64,000 bases of DNA, taken from contig NZ_JAAOYX010000001.1 of assembly GCF_011759605.1 (NCBI RefSeq), forward strand, positions 1,178,001-1,242,000, given 5' to 3'. Both the position numbers and the translations under genes were made by a program. This document shows positions 53,607 to 61,307 of this stretch, piece after piece. Positions within the stretch are counted from its first letter, which is position 1. Every line of letters starts with the position of its first letter. The notes beneath the pieces were generated by a model that made no database searches, was not told the DNA's origin, and saw only the letters and a list, made by a program, of their open reading frames with translations. This DNA comes from Luteibacter sp. SG786 (GTDB lineage Bacteria > Pseudomonadota > Gammaproteobacteria > Xanthomonadales > Rhodanobacteraceae).

Positions 53607-53726
53607 ATGTCGACGATCCTGATCGCGTGGCACCACCATTCCATCACCCGGAGCGCTGGCCGTACGCACGGAAAGGGCAGATGCGGCGGTGCCGGCGCGA
53701 TCGCCGGCGGCATGGGGAATCTCTGA
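53607..53726 (+). CDS. Possible 39-residue His/Gly-rich peptide
   Basis: An ATG at 53607, with GGGAG about 10 bases upstream, opens 39 codons ending TGA. The peptide starts MSTILIAWHHHSITRSAG and ends with a glycine-rich GGAGAIAGGMGNL segment. The only support beyond the frame is the ribosome site and the motif at 53530, which is at a similar distance to that before the GH108 gene. It could be a small secreted or regulatory peptide, or chance. Confidence 0.3.
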   Translation: MSTILIAWHHHSITRSAGRTHGKGRCGGAGAIAGGMGNL

Positions 53727-53744
53727 CGGCAGGACGCCTTGAGG

Positions 53745-53865
53745 CGGCCGCCGGGAGAGCCCGGCGGCCGGGGAGCCGGCGCGGTCTGCCGGCTTGGGAG
53801 CAGACAAGGGTAGGGGGTCCAGGATGCATGCCCAAGACCGCGCCACCGCCCTTCGTGGCGGTGGC
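53745..53865 (+). other. Two perfect GC-rich hairpins upstream of the response regulator
   Basis: CGGCCGCCGGG (53745-53755) pairs perfectly with CCCGGCGGCCG (53760-53770) around AGAG. GCCACCGCC (53842-53850) pairs with GGCGGTGGC (53857-53865) around CTTCGT. A weaker GCCGGC/GCCGGC stem lies between. No T-tract follows either, so they are not typical terminators; they may structure the 5' leader of the regulator mRNA or belong to a small RNA. Confidence 0.4.
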
Positions 53866-53906
53866 TTCCGCTGTGTACCCGCGGCGTCGTCCATGGGGGG
53901 TGCCGC

Positions 53907-54560
53907 ATGACGCGAGTGACCGTCCTTCTGGCCGACGAACAGGCCTTGTTGAGGGAAGGCGTAGCCTCGTTGCTGGCAGGCTCGGCACGCTACGAAGTGA
54001 TCGGCAGCATGGCCGACGGGCGCGACTGCGTGCGCAGTGCGTTGCGCTGCCAGCCGGGGCTTATCGTGTTCGACTGCGCCTTGCGCGGTCTGAGCGGACT
54101 CGAGGCCATTCGCCGCATCGCACCGCGGTGTCCGCATACGCGGTTGCTATGCCTCTCCGCTTACGAAGACGCGCGCTGGGTGAAGGCGGCATTCGATGCC
54201 GGCGCACACGCCTACGTGCTGAAGCGTGACGGCTTCGGCGTGCTGAACGAGGCTATCGAGAGCGTGATGCGTTCGCGCTACTTCATAAGCCCCGATATCG
54301 CCCATCTCCTGGTAGGCGGATTGCGCCGCAACGACGGGCCGGCCTTCGCGCAAGGCGAAGCCTTGAGCGCGCGCGAGCGGGAGGTGACGCAGCTGTTCGC
54401 CGAAGGCTTCAGCGCACGCGATATCGCAGAACGCCTGCACGTGAGCGTGAAGACGGTGGGCACGCACCGGGAGCACATCATGGCGAAGCTGGGCATCAGC
54501 GGCATCGCCCAGCTCACGCGATATGCCCTGCGCGAAGGGCTGACGACGCTGGAACCCTGA
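53907..54560 (+). CDS. NarL/FixJ-family response regulator
   Basis: A 217-residue two-component regulator. The receiver has acidic residues in LLADEQ, the phosphorylated Asp in LIVFDCALRGLSG (about residue 55), Ser in LCLSAYED and Lys in YVLKRDG, so it looks functional. The C-terminal LuxR-type helix-turn-helix is LSAREREVTQLFAEGFSARDIAERLHVSVKTVGTHREHIMAKLGI. There is no adjacent kinase; the HisKA_3 kinase at 44904-47903 on the other side of rarA is the best candidate partner. The following same-strand cassette may be its target; that is inference. Confidence 0.93.
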   Translation: MTRVTVLLADEQALLREGVASLLAGSARYEVIGSMADGRDCVRSALRCQPGLIVFDCALRGLSGLEAIRRIAPRCPHTRLLCLSAYEDARWVKAAFDAGAHAYVLKRDGFGVLNEAIESVMRSRYFISPDIAHLLVGGLRRNDGPAFAQGEALSAREREVTQLFAEGFSARDIAERLHVSVKTVGTHREHIMAKLGISGIAQLTRYALREGLTTLEP

Positions 54561-54616
54561 CGCATTCGTCATCCCACGCGCCCGGCATCCCCAAACGCCC
54601 GTCATCCCATACATCC

Positions 54617-54898
54617 GTCATCCCTGCGAAAGCAGGGATCCAGTGCCTCGTTCCACATCGACGCGATGAGTCACTGGATTCCCGCCTTCGCGGGAATGAC
54701 GGAGGCCATCGCTCGTCATCCCTGCGAAAGCAGGGATCCAGCGCCTCGTTCCACATCGACGCGATGAGTCACTGGATTCCCGCCTTCGAGGGAATGACGG
54801 AGGCCATCGCTCGTCATCCCTGCGAAAGCAGGGATCCAGCGCCTCGTTCCACATCGACGCGGTGAGTCACTGGATTCCCGCCTTCGCGGGAATGACGA
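54617..54898. repeat. 98-bp tandem repeat, about 2.9 copies
   Basis: Copies begin GTCATCCCTGCGAAAGCAGG at 54617, 54715 and 54813, an exact 98-bp period with few differences. Each unit carries two hairpins, ATCCCTGCGAAAGCAGGGAT and ATTCCCGCCTTCGCGGGAAT. The sequence type (GTCATTCCCGCGAAGGCGGG) is a dispersed element known from many Proteobacteria. Degenerate fragments lie just before it (54565-54616). It separates the response regulator from the GH108 cassette and may terminate transcription. Confidence 0.93.
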
Positions 54899-54924
54899 GG
54901 CACTTCAGCAAGCCAATGCAACCT

Positions 54925-54944
54925 AATCAGGATTTCACCGATCC
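54925..54944 (+). promoter_or_regulatory. Shared upstream motif, copy 2
   Basis: AATCAGGATTTCACCGATCC lies 68 bases before the ATG of the GH108 gene, immediately after the tandem repeats. It matches the sequence at 53530-53549 in 17 of 20 positions. It is the most likely promoter or operator region of the cassette, because no other conserved-looking element lies between the repeats and the gene. Confidence 0.45.
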
Positions 54945-55012
54945 TCGACCGGAGAGCCCAAGCGGAAAGTACATCGGCCGGCGCCACCGCGCCGAACCAG
55001 GAGTGCACCGCA

Positions 55013-55573
55013 ATGGCCGACTTCAACAGCTTCTTTCCCACACTGCTCAAACACGAAGGTGGTTTCGTCAACGACCCCGTCGATCCCGGTGGTGCGACCA
55101 ACAAGGGGGTGACGCTCGCCACGTTCAAGCAGTGCGCGCAAAGCCTGCTGGGCATCGCGCCCACCCTCGACAACCTGCGTAACCTCACCGACGCGCAGGC
55201 CGGCACCATCTACAAGGCGCTCTACTGGGACAAGGTGTGCGGCGACAAGCTTCAGCCGCAGGAACTTGCGAACATCGTGTTCGACTTCCAGGTGAACGCG
55301 GGTGCCAATGCCTCGCGCCTGCTGCAACGTGTGCTCAACAACCTGGGCGCGAAGCCACAGCTTGCCGTCGACGGCGCCATCGGCCCCGGCACGCTGGCCG
55401 CCATCGCCGCTGCCGATCCGCAGAAGTTGTACAGCGCCTATAAGCAGGGCCGGAAGGACTACTACAACAACCTCGTGGCGCAGCGGCCGCCGCTGGGCAA
55501 GTTCCTGAAGGGCTGGCTCGCGCGGGTGGACTCCTTTCCGGACACCGTGTCCGCACCGAAGGGAGGCGCGTGA
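55013..55573 (+). CDS. GH108 muramidase (endolysin/TtsA-like)
   Basis: A 186-residue peptidoglycan hydrolase of glycosyl hydrolase family 108. The catalytic Glu is residue 15 in LLKHEGGFVNDPVDPGGATNKGVT, the hallmark of the family. A C-terminal peptidoglycan-binding segment (NIVFDFQVNAGANASRLLQRVLN...VDGAIGPGTLAAI) follows. It has no signal peptide, like phage endolysins and Salmonella TtsA, which needs another route to reach the wall. A GGAG site lies 8 bases before the ATG. It heads a same-strand cassette with DUF2589 proteins and two holin-like genes. No phage structural genes are nearby. Confidence 0.93.
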   Translation: MADFNSFFPTLLKHEGGFVNDPVDPGGATNKGVTLATFKQCAQSLLGIAPTLDNLRNLTDAQAGTIYKALYWDKVCGDKLQPQELANIVFDFQVNAGANASRLLQRVLNNLGAKPQLAVDGAIGPGTLAAIAAADPQKLYSAYKQGRKDYYNNLVAQRPPLGKFLKGWLARVDSFPDTVSAPKGGA

Positions 55574-55576
55574 CCC

Positions 55577-56095
55577 ATGGCCGCGCAGACCTCACTCAAC
55601 ACCCTGATCGAAGCCATCGCCGGCGCGGTGGTGGACGCGCAGGACCGCATCGAGCAGCACCAGATGTCTCGCCTCAGCGACTTCTTCGACGAGGACAACC
55701 GGCCGAAGAGCGTGGTGATCCGCATGCCTTCGCTGCACCCCAAGGCGGGGGAGGCCGACGAAGACCTCTACCGCGCACCGTTGCTGCCGCTGGTATCGAC
55801 CAACGTGCTGCGCATCAAGGACGTGGAGATCACCTTCGACGCAGACATCGGTCCGCTGGTGGAAGGCGAGGTGCCTGCCGAGCAGCACATCGATCCCAAC
55901 TGGAAGGGCAAGCCACCCGCCGCGCGTCCGCACCTGAGCGTGGACCCCAGCGCGGGCGGGAAGGACCGCCGCACGGGCAACGTGCACGTGGTGCTGCGCG
56001 TGGAAGGCAGCGAGCCCACCGATGGCGCCACCCGTCTCATGAACCACCTGGCGCAGACGCAAGGGGTCTTCAAGACGTTCACACCGGGCGACTGA
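55577..56095 (+). CDS. DUF2589 protein (paralogue 1)
   Basis: A 172-residue soluble protein starting 4 bases after the GH108 stop. It matches the DUF2589 pattern: an N-terminal helix LNTLIEAIAGAVVDAQDRIEQHQMSRL, then VVIRMPS and a beta segment APLLPLVSTNVLRIKDVEITFDADIG, and a C-terminal NVHVVLRVEGSEPTDGATRLMNHLAQT. It has no signal peptide. DUF2589 has no known function. Tight spacing indicates co-translation with the muramidase. Confidence 0.85.
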   Translation: MAAQTSLNTLIEAIAGAVVDAQDRIEQHQMSRLSDFFDEDNRPKSVVIRMPSLHPKAGEADEDLYRAPLLPLVSTNVLRIKDVEITFDADIGPLVEGEVPAEQHIDPNWKGKPPAARPHLSVDPSAGGKDRRTGNVHVVLRVEGSEPTDGATRLMNHLAQTQGVFKTFTPGD

Positions 56096-56163
56096 GGGGT
56101 CGACCGCATTGAACCGCGGCGTGCATGTCGCGCGTCGCGTCAAACATCGGAAGGAGTCACATC

Positions 56164-56841
56164 ATGGCTGACGAACTCGTCAATCTATCCAGCCAGTTCA
56201 AGGGTCTGCCCATGGGCGACCTGATCGGCTCGCCGCTCACCGCCGCGTGCGAAGCGCAGGTGAAGCTGGCCCAGGCCACCGCGGATTTCATCAAGGTCAT
56301 CGGTTTCATGCCGCCGGCCGCGAACGATCCCAATGGCGTGGGTGCCACCCGTACCGCGCAGTTCCGCTTCAAGCGCCCCGTCGATGATCCCACCAATGCC
56401 GGTGGCATCGCGGAAGAAGACGTGGAACTGGAGGTGCCGCTGCTCGCTATCGTGAAAGTGCCCAATCTCAGCGTCACGAAGGTGGATATCACCTTCGACA
56501 TGGAAGTGAAGTCGTCCTTCAGCCAGGTGGAAAGCGAAGACAAGAAGGGCGAATTCGGTGCCGAGATGTCCATCGGCTGGGGCATCTTCAAGGCCACCGC
56601 GCACGTGTCCGGTTCGGTCGCGACCCACAAGGAAAACACGCGCACGTCCGACAACTCGGCCAAGTACCACGTGGAAGTTCACGCCGAGGACAACGGCATG
56701 CCGGAAGGCCTTGCCCGCGTCATGGACATTCTGCAGACCGCTTGCGCGCCCCGCCGGGTCAGCCCTCCGACCCCGGTGCCGGCCATCGACACCACGCCCC
56801 CAGTCAACAACAACACGCCGCCGCCCAACGGTAACGGTTAA
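56164..56841 (+). CDS. DUF2589 protein (paralogue 2)
   Basis: A 225-residue soluble protein with a strong AAGGAG site before the ATG at 56164. The N-terminal SQFKGLPMGDLIGSPLTAACEAQVKLAQATADFI helix and the beta segment [30 protein letters not shown] define DUF2589. A C-terminal KYHVEVHAEDNGMPEGLARVMDILQ parallels paralogue 1. The last 30 residues are a Pro/Asn/Thr-rich tail (PPVNNNTPPPNGNG), probably disordered. The two proteins may form a hetero-oligomer; function unknown. Confidence 0.87.
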   Translation: MADELVNLSSQFKGLPMGDLIGSPLTAACEAQVKLAQATADFIKVIGFMPPAANDPNGVGATRTAQFRFKRPVDDPTNAGGIAEEDVELEVPLLAIVKVPNLSVTKVDITFDMEVKSSFSQVESEDKKGEFGAEMSIGWGIFKATAHVSGSVATHKENTRTSDNSAKYHVEVHAEDNGMPEGLARVMDILQTACAPRRVSPPTPVPAIDTTPPVNNNTPPPNGNG

Positions 56842-56910
56842 TTCGCGCTTCGCTCCACGCACCTGTCGCGGCGTCCATCCGGCCGTCGCGATTCTTTCCG
56901 GGAGAAGAGG

Positions 56911-57171
56911 ATGTTCGACCTGACGGATGTGAAGTTCGTGAAACGCGTGGTTGTTGGCAGCGACAACCCGAACCAGATGAGCAGCGAGGCTCAGATCGAG
57001 GATGCACGCAAGTTGCTCAACCGCTGCCTTACCGACACGCCGAAGGGTTGCATCATCGGCATCGAGAAGTGCTTCAACGTGCTGCAGCTGGGCGAGCACC
57101 AGGTGGTGATGCAGTGGCTCTGCTACCACGTGGGGTTTCCGCGCAAGCCCGTGTGGCTGGCGGAAGGTTAG
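56911..57171 (+). CDS. Small hypothetical protein of the DUF2589 cassette
   Basis: An 86-residue soluble protein starting MFDLTDVKFVKRVVVGSDNP, with GGGAGAAGAGG just upstream of the ATG. It has three cysteines (NRCLTD, KGCIIGIEKC... and WLCYH) and a mix of helix and strand. I do not recognise a family. It lies between DUF2589 paralogue 2 and a distant paralogue, 7 bases before the latter, so it belongs to the same transcription unit. Confidence 0.75.
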   Translation: MFDLTDVKFVKRVVVGSDNPNQMSSEAQIEDARKLLNRCLTDTPKGCIIGIEKCFNVLQLGEHQVVMQWLCYHVGFPRKPVWLAEG

Positions 57172-57177
57172 GCGGCC

Positions 57178-57618
57178 ATGGCGACCTGCACCTTCGACCA
57201 GTTGTTGTACGCGCTGCGGGTATCCGTCGAGGCGGCCAACGAGGCGCTACGACGGCGCCGCCTCATGCACTACGCGATGGGCGACGCTGGCGACCGGGCC
57301 TTGCACGTGGATGTGCCGCGCGATTCCGCCTTCGATGCACCGCTGGAATCGGTGGTGATTCCGCTGAACTGGTTCCGCGACCCGCACGTGCCGCTGGTCA
57401 CCGAGCTGTCCGTGGAATTCGATTGCCGCCTGCGCTACGAGCGCGGCAGCACCAGCACCGGCGGCCTCGTGATCGACCTGTCGCCGCCGCGCCGCACGTG
57501 GTTCCGGAGGAGGGCGCTGCATCGCATGCGCGTGGCCTTCCGCGCCAGCGACGCGTGGCAACCGGACGTATCGATCGACGGGCGCGTCGTGGCGTTGCCC
57601 TTGGCAGGGAACGGCTGA
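57178..57618 (+). CDS. Distant DUF2589-like protein (paralogue 3)
   Basis: A 146-residue protein. By eye its plan parallels the two DUF2589 proteins: an N-terminal helix (QLLYALRVSVEAANEALRRRRLMHY), then VVIPLNWFRDPHVPLVTELSVEFDCRLRY in the position of PLLAIVKVPNLSVTKVDITFDMEV, and a C-terminal basic region. The relationship is too weak to prove without a profile search. Its TGA overlaps the ATG of the next gene (TGATG), showing coupling to a small membrane protein. Confidence 0.65.
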   Translation: MATCTFDQLLYALRVSVEAANEALRRRRLMHYAMGDAGDRALHVDVPRDSAFDAPLESVVIPLNWFRDPHVPLVTELSVEFDCRLRYERGSTSTGGLVIDLSPPRRTWFRRRALHRMRVAFRASDAWQPDVSIDGRVVALPLAGNG

Positions 57619-57797
57619 TGGAACGCCTGTCGCGCCTGCGCGTATCGCCCGAGTGGGAGCGCGCGCTCATCGCCTGTCTGGACGAACCGCCGAAACGGCC
57701 GAGCCGCCTCCGTCCGTGGATTCTCGGTTTCGTGCTGTTTCTGCTCGTTTTCGCCGGCCTTGCCGGCATCGCGGTATGGCTGCGCCTTCCGGCGTAG
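57618..57797 (+). CDS. 59-residue single-span membrane peptide
   Basis: A 59-residue protein starting MERLSRLRVSPEWERALIAC, with one predicted membrane helix at residues 34-56 (PWILGFVLFLLVFAGLAGIA). The N-terminal 30 residues are charged and probably cytoplasmic. It overlaps the upstream stop codon (TGATG), which supports translation. Size and topology recall small holin/spanin-type accessory proteins, but there is no sequence hallmark. Confidence 0.65.
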   Translation: MERLSRLRVSPEWERALIACLDEPPKRPSRLRPWILGFVLFLLVFAGLAGIAVWLRLPA

Positions 57798-57828
57798 CCG
57801 TGCCATCCACAACGTAAGGGAGACCACC

Positions 57829-58239
57829 ATGTATACGCGTAACGTAAAGGCCCTGGGCGCCGCCGCCTTGATCTGCCTCCTGCTGCCTGCCGCGGCCTTC
57901 GCCAAGGACCCGGAGGGCGTCTGGTCAGGCACGCTCAAGCGCGAGAACCTCAACACCGTGGACGCGGAAGTCCGTTTCAGCGACTCGAGCGTGCACTTCG
58001 GGTCGCCGTACCGCTGCAGTGTGCCCATCGTCCGCGGCGCTGATGCGTCGAGCCTGACGTACACCTTCGGTACCTCGACCGGCGGCGGCATGTTCTGCCA
58101 GGGCCTGGAGGATGTGACCTTCGTGCTCACGCCGGACGCGGACGGCAAGGTTATCGCCATTGCGTTTGCCACCAACGGCACGATCGGCAAGGGCAAGTGG
58201 GCCGGCAAGCTGCGTCCCGCGTCGAAGCCGAGCCCCTGA
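57829..58239 (+). CDS. Secreted hypothetical protein
   Basis: A 136-residue exported protein. The ATG at 57829 follows AAGGGAG and begins a clear signal peptide (MYTRNVKALGAAALICLLLPAAAFA). The mature part begins KDPEGVWSGTLKRE and is beta-rich, with two cysteines (YRCSVPIV, GMFCQGLEDV) likely bonded in the periplasm. I do not recognise the family; the WSGTL pattern resembles small extracellular beta-barrel proteins. It sits between the single-span peptide and the holin-like pair. Confidence 0.75.
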   Translation: MYTRNVKALGAAALICLLLPAAAFAKDPEGVWSGTLKRENLNTVDAEVRFSDSSVHFGSPYRCSVPIVRGADASSLTYTFGTSTGGGMFCQGLEDVTFVLTPDADGKVIAIAFATNGTIGKGKWAGKLRPASKPSP

Positions 58240-58249
58240 GGCAACCGCC

Positions 58250-58579
58250 ATGGACACCGTGCTGCTCTTCACCCGCTTCTGGCTCCTGCTGGCGGCGATC
58301 GGCGGCGCCATCCTTCCGGTGGCGCTCGGCAACGAGCCTTCGCGCAAGCGCGCCGTGGTGCAAGTGGTATGCGGCGCCATGCTGGCGATCTTCCTCGCGC
58401 CCGCGCTGGAAGAACGCTTCCTTCCGGATTCGCCGGCGGAAATACACGCCGGCGTTTCCTTCCTCATCGGCTGCTTCGGCCTTCGGGTAACGATGATCGT
58501 GCAGCGGCTCATCGATACCCAGGGCGAATCCCTGGCCAACCGTGTGATCGACCGTTTTACCGGAGGAAATCGCCCATGA
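58250..58579 (+). CDS. Holin-like small membrane protein (first of pair)
   Basis: A 109-residue protein with three predicted helices: FWLLLAAIGGAILPVAL, VVCGAMLAIFLAPAL and AGVSFLIGCFGLRVTMIV. It ends with a charged tail (RLIDTQGESLANRVIDRFTGGNRP). Size, helix number and charged C-terminus fit class I phage holins, and the nearby GH108 enzyme lacks a signal peptide. The assignment is structural inference, not a recognised family. The stop overlaps the next ATG (ATGA). Confidence 0.65.
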   Translation: MDTVLLFTRFWLLLAAIGGAILPVALGNEPSRKRAVVQVVCGAMLAIFLAPALEERFLPDSPAEIHAGVSFLIGCFGLRVTMIVQRLIDTQGESLANRVIDRFTGGNRP

Positions 58580-58905
58580 ACGACGGCGCGTTTTATCTAT
58601 ACAGCAACCTGGCATGCAACGTGGTGGTGACCATCAGCGCCGTGTGGTTGCTGACCGACCGCCGCTTTCACCGGCTGCTGCGCGCCTGCCATGCACTGCT
58701 GGCCGCCGGCGCGCTGGTGAACGTGGCGGGCATGCTCGGCGCCATCTTCGGATTCCAGAACATCGACTACGGCCATGTATGGCCCGGTGAGCTGGTGGCG
58801 AATTTCGGAACGGGCGGGCTGCTGGTGTTCCGGATCTGGCAAACCTCGCGCAGCCGCCGCGGGGCGACCCCGTCGGAAGGGCACGAAGAAGCGTCCGCGT
58901 CCTGA
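58576..58905 (+). CDS. Small membrane protein coupled to the holin-like gene
   Basis: A 109-residue protein with three hydrophobic helices (SNLACNVVVTISAVWLL, ACHALLAAGALVNVAGMLGAIFGF and ELVANFGTGGLLVFRIW) and a hydrophilic C-terminal tail. It is translationally coupled by ATGA overlap to the previous gene of identical length. Together they may form a two-component pore or holin/antiholin pair. I do not recognise the family. Confidence 0.65.
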   Translation: MNDGAFYLYSNLACNVVVTISAVWLLTDRRFHRLLRACHALLAAGALVNVAGMLGAIFGFQNIDYGHVWPGELVANFGTGGLLVFRIWQTSRSRRGATPSEGHEEASAS

Positions 58906-58985
58906 GCACCCCCTGCCAAAAGGCCGATACCGATGGCAGCGGCCCGGACGTACGCTCGGGCCACCATCCTGGGAGGAGAGGAGCC

Positions 58986-59576
58986 ATGCGTATCGCCATT
59001 GCGACACTCATCGGTGGTCTGGTGATGTTCTTCTGGGGCGCGTTCGCGCACATGGTGCTGCCGCTGGGCGAGCTGTCCATGCGCGCACCCACGAACGAGG
59101 ACAGCGTGCTGGCCGCCCTGCGCGAAGGGCTGCCGCCCGAGCACGGAATCTATGTGCTGCCGCACTTCGACCCGTCCATGCACGGCAACGACCAGGCGAT
59201 GAAAACCTATTCGGAGAAGGCGAAAACCAATCCATACGCCTTCATCGTCTACACCCCGAACGGCAAGGACCCGCTGGCGATGGGCGGCAACCTGTTCCAC
59301 CAATGGCTCTCCGACACCCTGGCCGCCTTGCTCGTCGCCCTGGTGCTGGTTCGCACCGCGGGCCTCGGGCTGGTGCGCGGCCTGTGCATCGGCCTGGCCT
59401 TCGGCGTGTTCTCGTGGCTGGCCTTGAGCGTGCCTTTCTGGAACTGGTACCGCTTCCCCGGCGCCTTCACGGCGGGATATCTGGTGGAGCAGGCGTTCGG
59501 CTGGCTGCTGGCCGGTGCGGCCATGGGGTGGTGGCTGGGGCGAAAGGCGGAGCCCTCCCTGAAACCCATGCCCTGA
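58986..59576 (+). CDS. Conserved integral membrane protein
   Basis: A 196-residue protein with an N-terminal helix (MRIAIATLIGGLVMFFWGAFAHMVLPLGE), a 60-residue periplasmic loop (about residues 33-92) and three further helices (LFHQWLSDTLAALLVALVLV, GLCIGLAFGVFSWLALSV, AGYLVEQAFGWLLAGAAMGWWLG). A GGGAGGAGAGG ribosome site lies just before the ATG. No family is recognised. It is separated from the cassette by 80 bases and may have its own promoter. Confidence 0.78.
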   Translation: MRIAIATLIGGLVMFFWGAFAHMVLPLGELSMRAPTNEDSVLAALREGLPPEHGIYVLPHFDPSMHGNDQAMKTYSEKAKTNPYAFIVYTPNGKDPLAMGGNLFHQWLSDTLAALLVALVLVRTAGLGLVRGLCIGLAFGVFSWLALSVPFWNWYRFPGAFTAGYLVEQAFGWLLAGAAMGWWLGRKAEPSLKPMP

Positions 59577-59591
59577 CGGCAACCTGCCGTC

Positions 59592-59654
59592 GTCCCTGCG
59601 AAGGCAGGGACCTAGTGACTGTCACCTCACCGTCGTCCCCGCGAAGGCGGGGAC
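59592..59654. repeat. Two hairpin units of the GTCATCCC-type repeat
   Basis: GTCCCTGCGAAGGCAGGGAC (59592-59611) and GTCCCCGCGAAGGCGGGGAC (59635-59654) are two perfect stems of the same dispersed family as the tandem array at 54617-54898. They mark the right edge of the inserted block before serS and probably terminate upstream transcription. Confidence 0.85.
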
Positions 59655-59756
59655 CCAGCGCCTTTCGCCTCACCGCTGCTGCCCACCCCCACCGCCCACC
59701 AGCGACTTCCGCCCCATTTTGCGATAATCCCGCATTCGACACCCACGGAAGCCTAG

Positions 59757-61040
<1,284 letters not shown>

Positions 61041-61129
61041 GGTACAATTGGGCGCGCTGGGGCAGGGGCCCTGGCGCGTTCGAAGCGGGAAGCCGGGTGG
61101 GTGCAACGCCCAGACGGTGTGGTAAATAC

Positions 61130-61219
61130 GGAGAGATGGCCGAGTGGTTTAAGGCAGCAGTCTTGAAAACTGCCGTAGGTGTAAGCCTACCGTGGGTTCG
61201 AATCCCACTCTCTCCGCCA
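61130..61219 (+). tRNA. tRNA-Ser (anticodon TGA)
   Basis: A 90-base type II tRNA with encoded CCA. The acceptor stem GGAGAGA pairs with TCTCTCC, followed by discriminator G and CCA at 61217-61219. The anticodon stem-loop GCAGTCTTGAAAACTGC contains TGA. The long variable arm (CGTAGGTGTAAGCCTACC) and the GGGTTCGAATCCC T-arm are typical of tRNA-Ser. It marks the boundary between conserved genes and a more variable right end. Confidence 0.97.
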
Positions 61220-61226
61220 GACCAAG

Positions 61227-61277
61227 CTAAATGATGACTGTTAGCGCGATGGCTGTGGCGAGAACTATGTATTTCAT
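61227..61277 (-). CDS. Possible 16-residue hydrophobic peptide
   Basis: On the minus strand an ATG at 61277, preceded by GGGAGTTAC, opens 16 codons (MKYIVLATAIALTVII) ending TAG at 61227. The peptide is almost wholly hydrophobic and could be a membrane micropeptide, a truncated signal peptide or a type I toxin-like peptide. The strong ribosome site is the main support. It follows the 38-residue ORF by 30 bases. Confidence 0.3.
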   Translation of the reverse strand: MKYIVLATAIALTVII

Positions 61278-61307
61278 GTAACTCCCTGGCTAGAACAACG
61301 AAGCGGA

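Noticed and set aside
53627-54229. A 200-codon plus-strand frame overlapping the response regulator
   Set aside because: It is out of frame with an intact two-domain regulator and is Arg/Gly-rich with no motif.
54617-54898. 98-bp tandem repeats considered as CRISPR or an origin of replication
   Set aside because: Whole units are repeated without unique spacers, and no DnaA boxes or cas genes are visible.
55013-58905. Interpretation as an ordinary prophage remnant
   Set aside because: Not excluded, but no integrase, terminase, capsid, tail or spanin gene is present, and most of the genes are not phage-typical.
61130-61219. Attachment site of an integrated element at tRNA-Ser
   Set aside because: No second copy of the tRNA 3' end and no integrase are visible inside the window.
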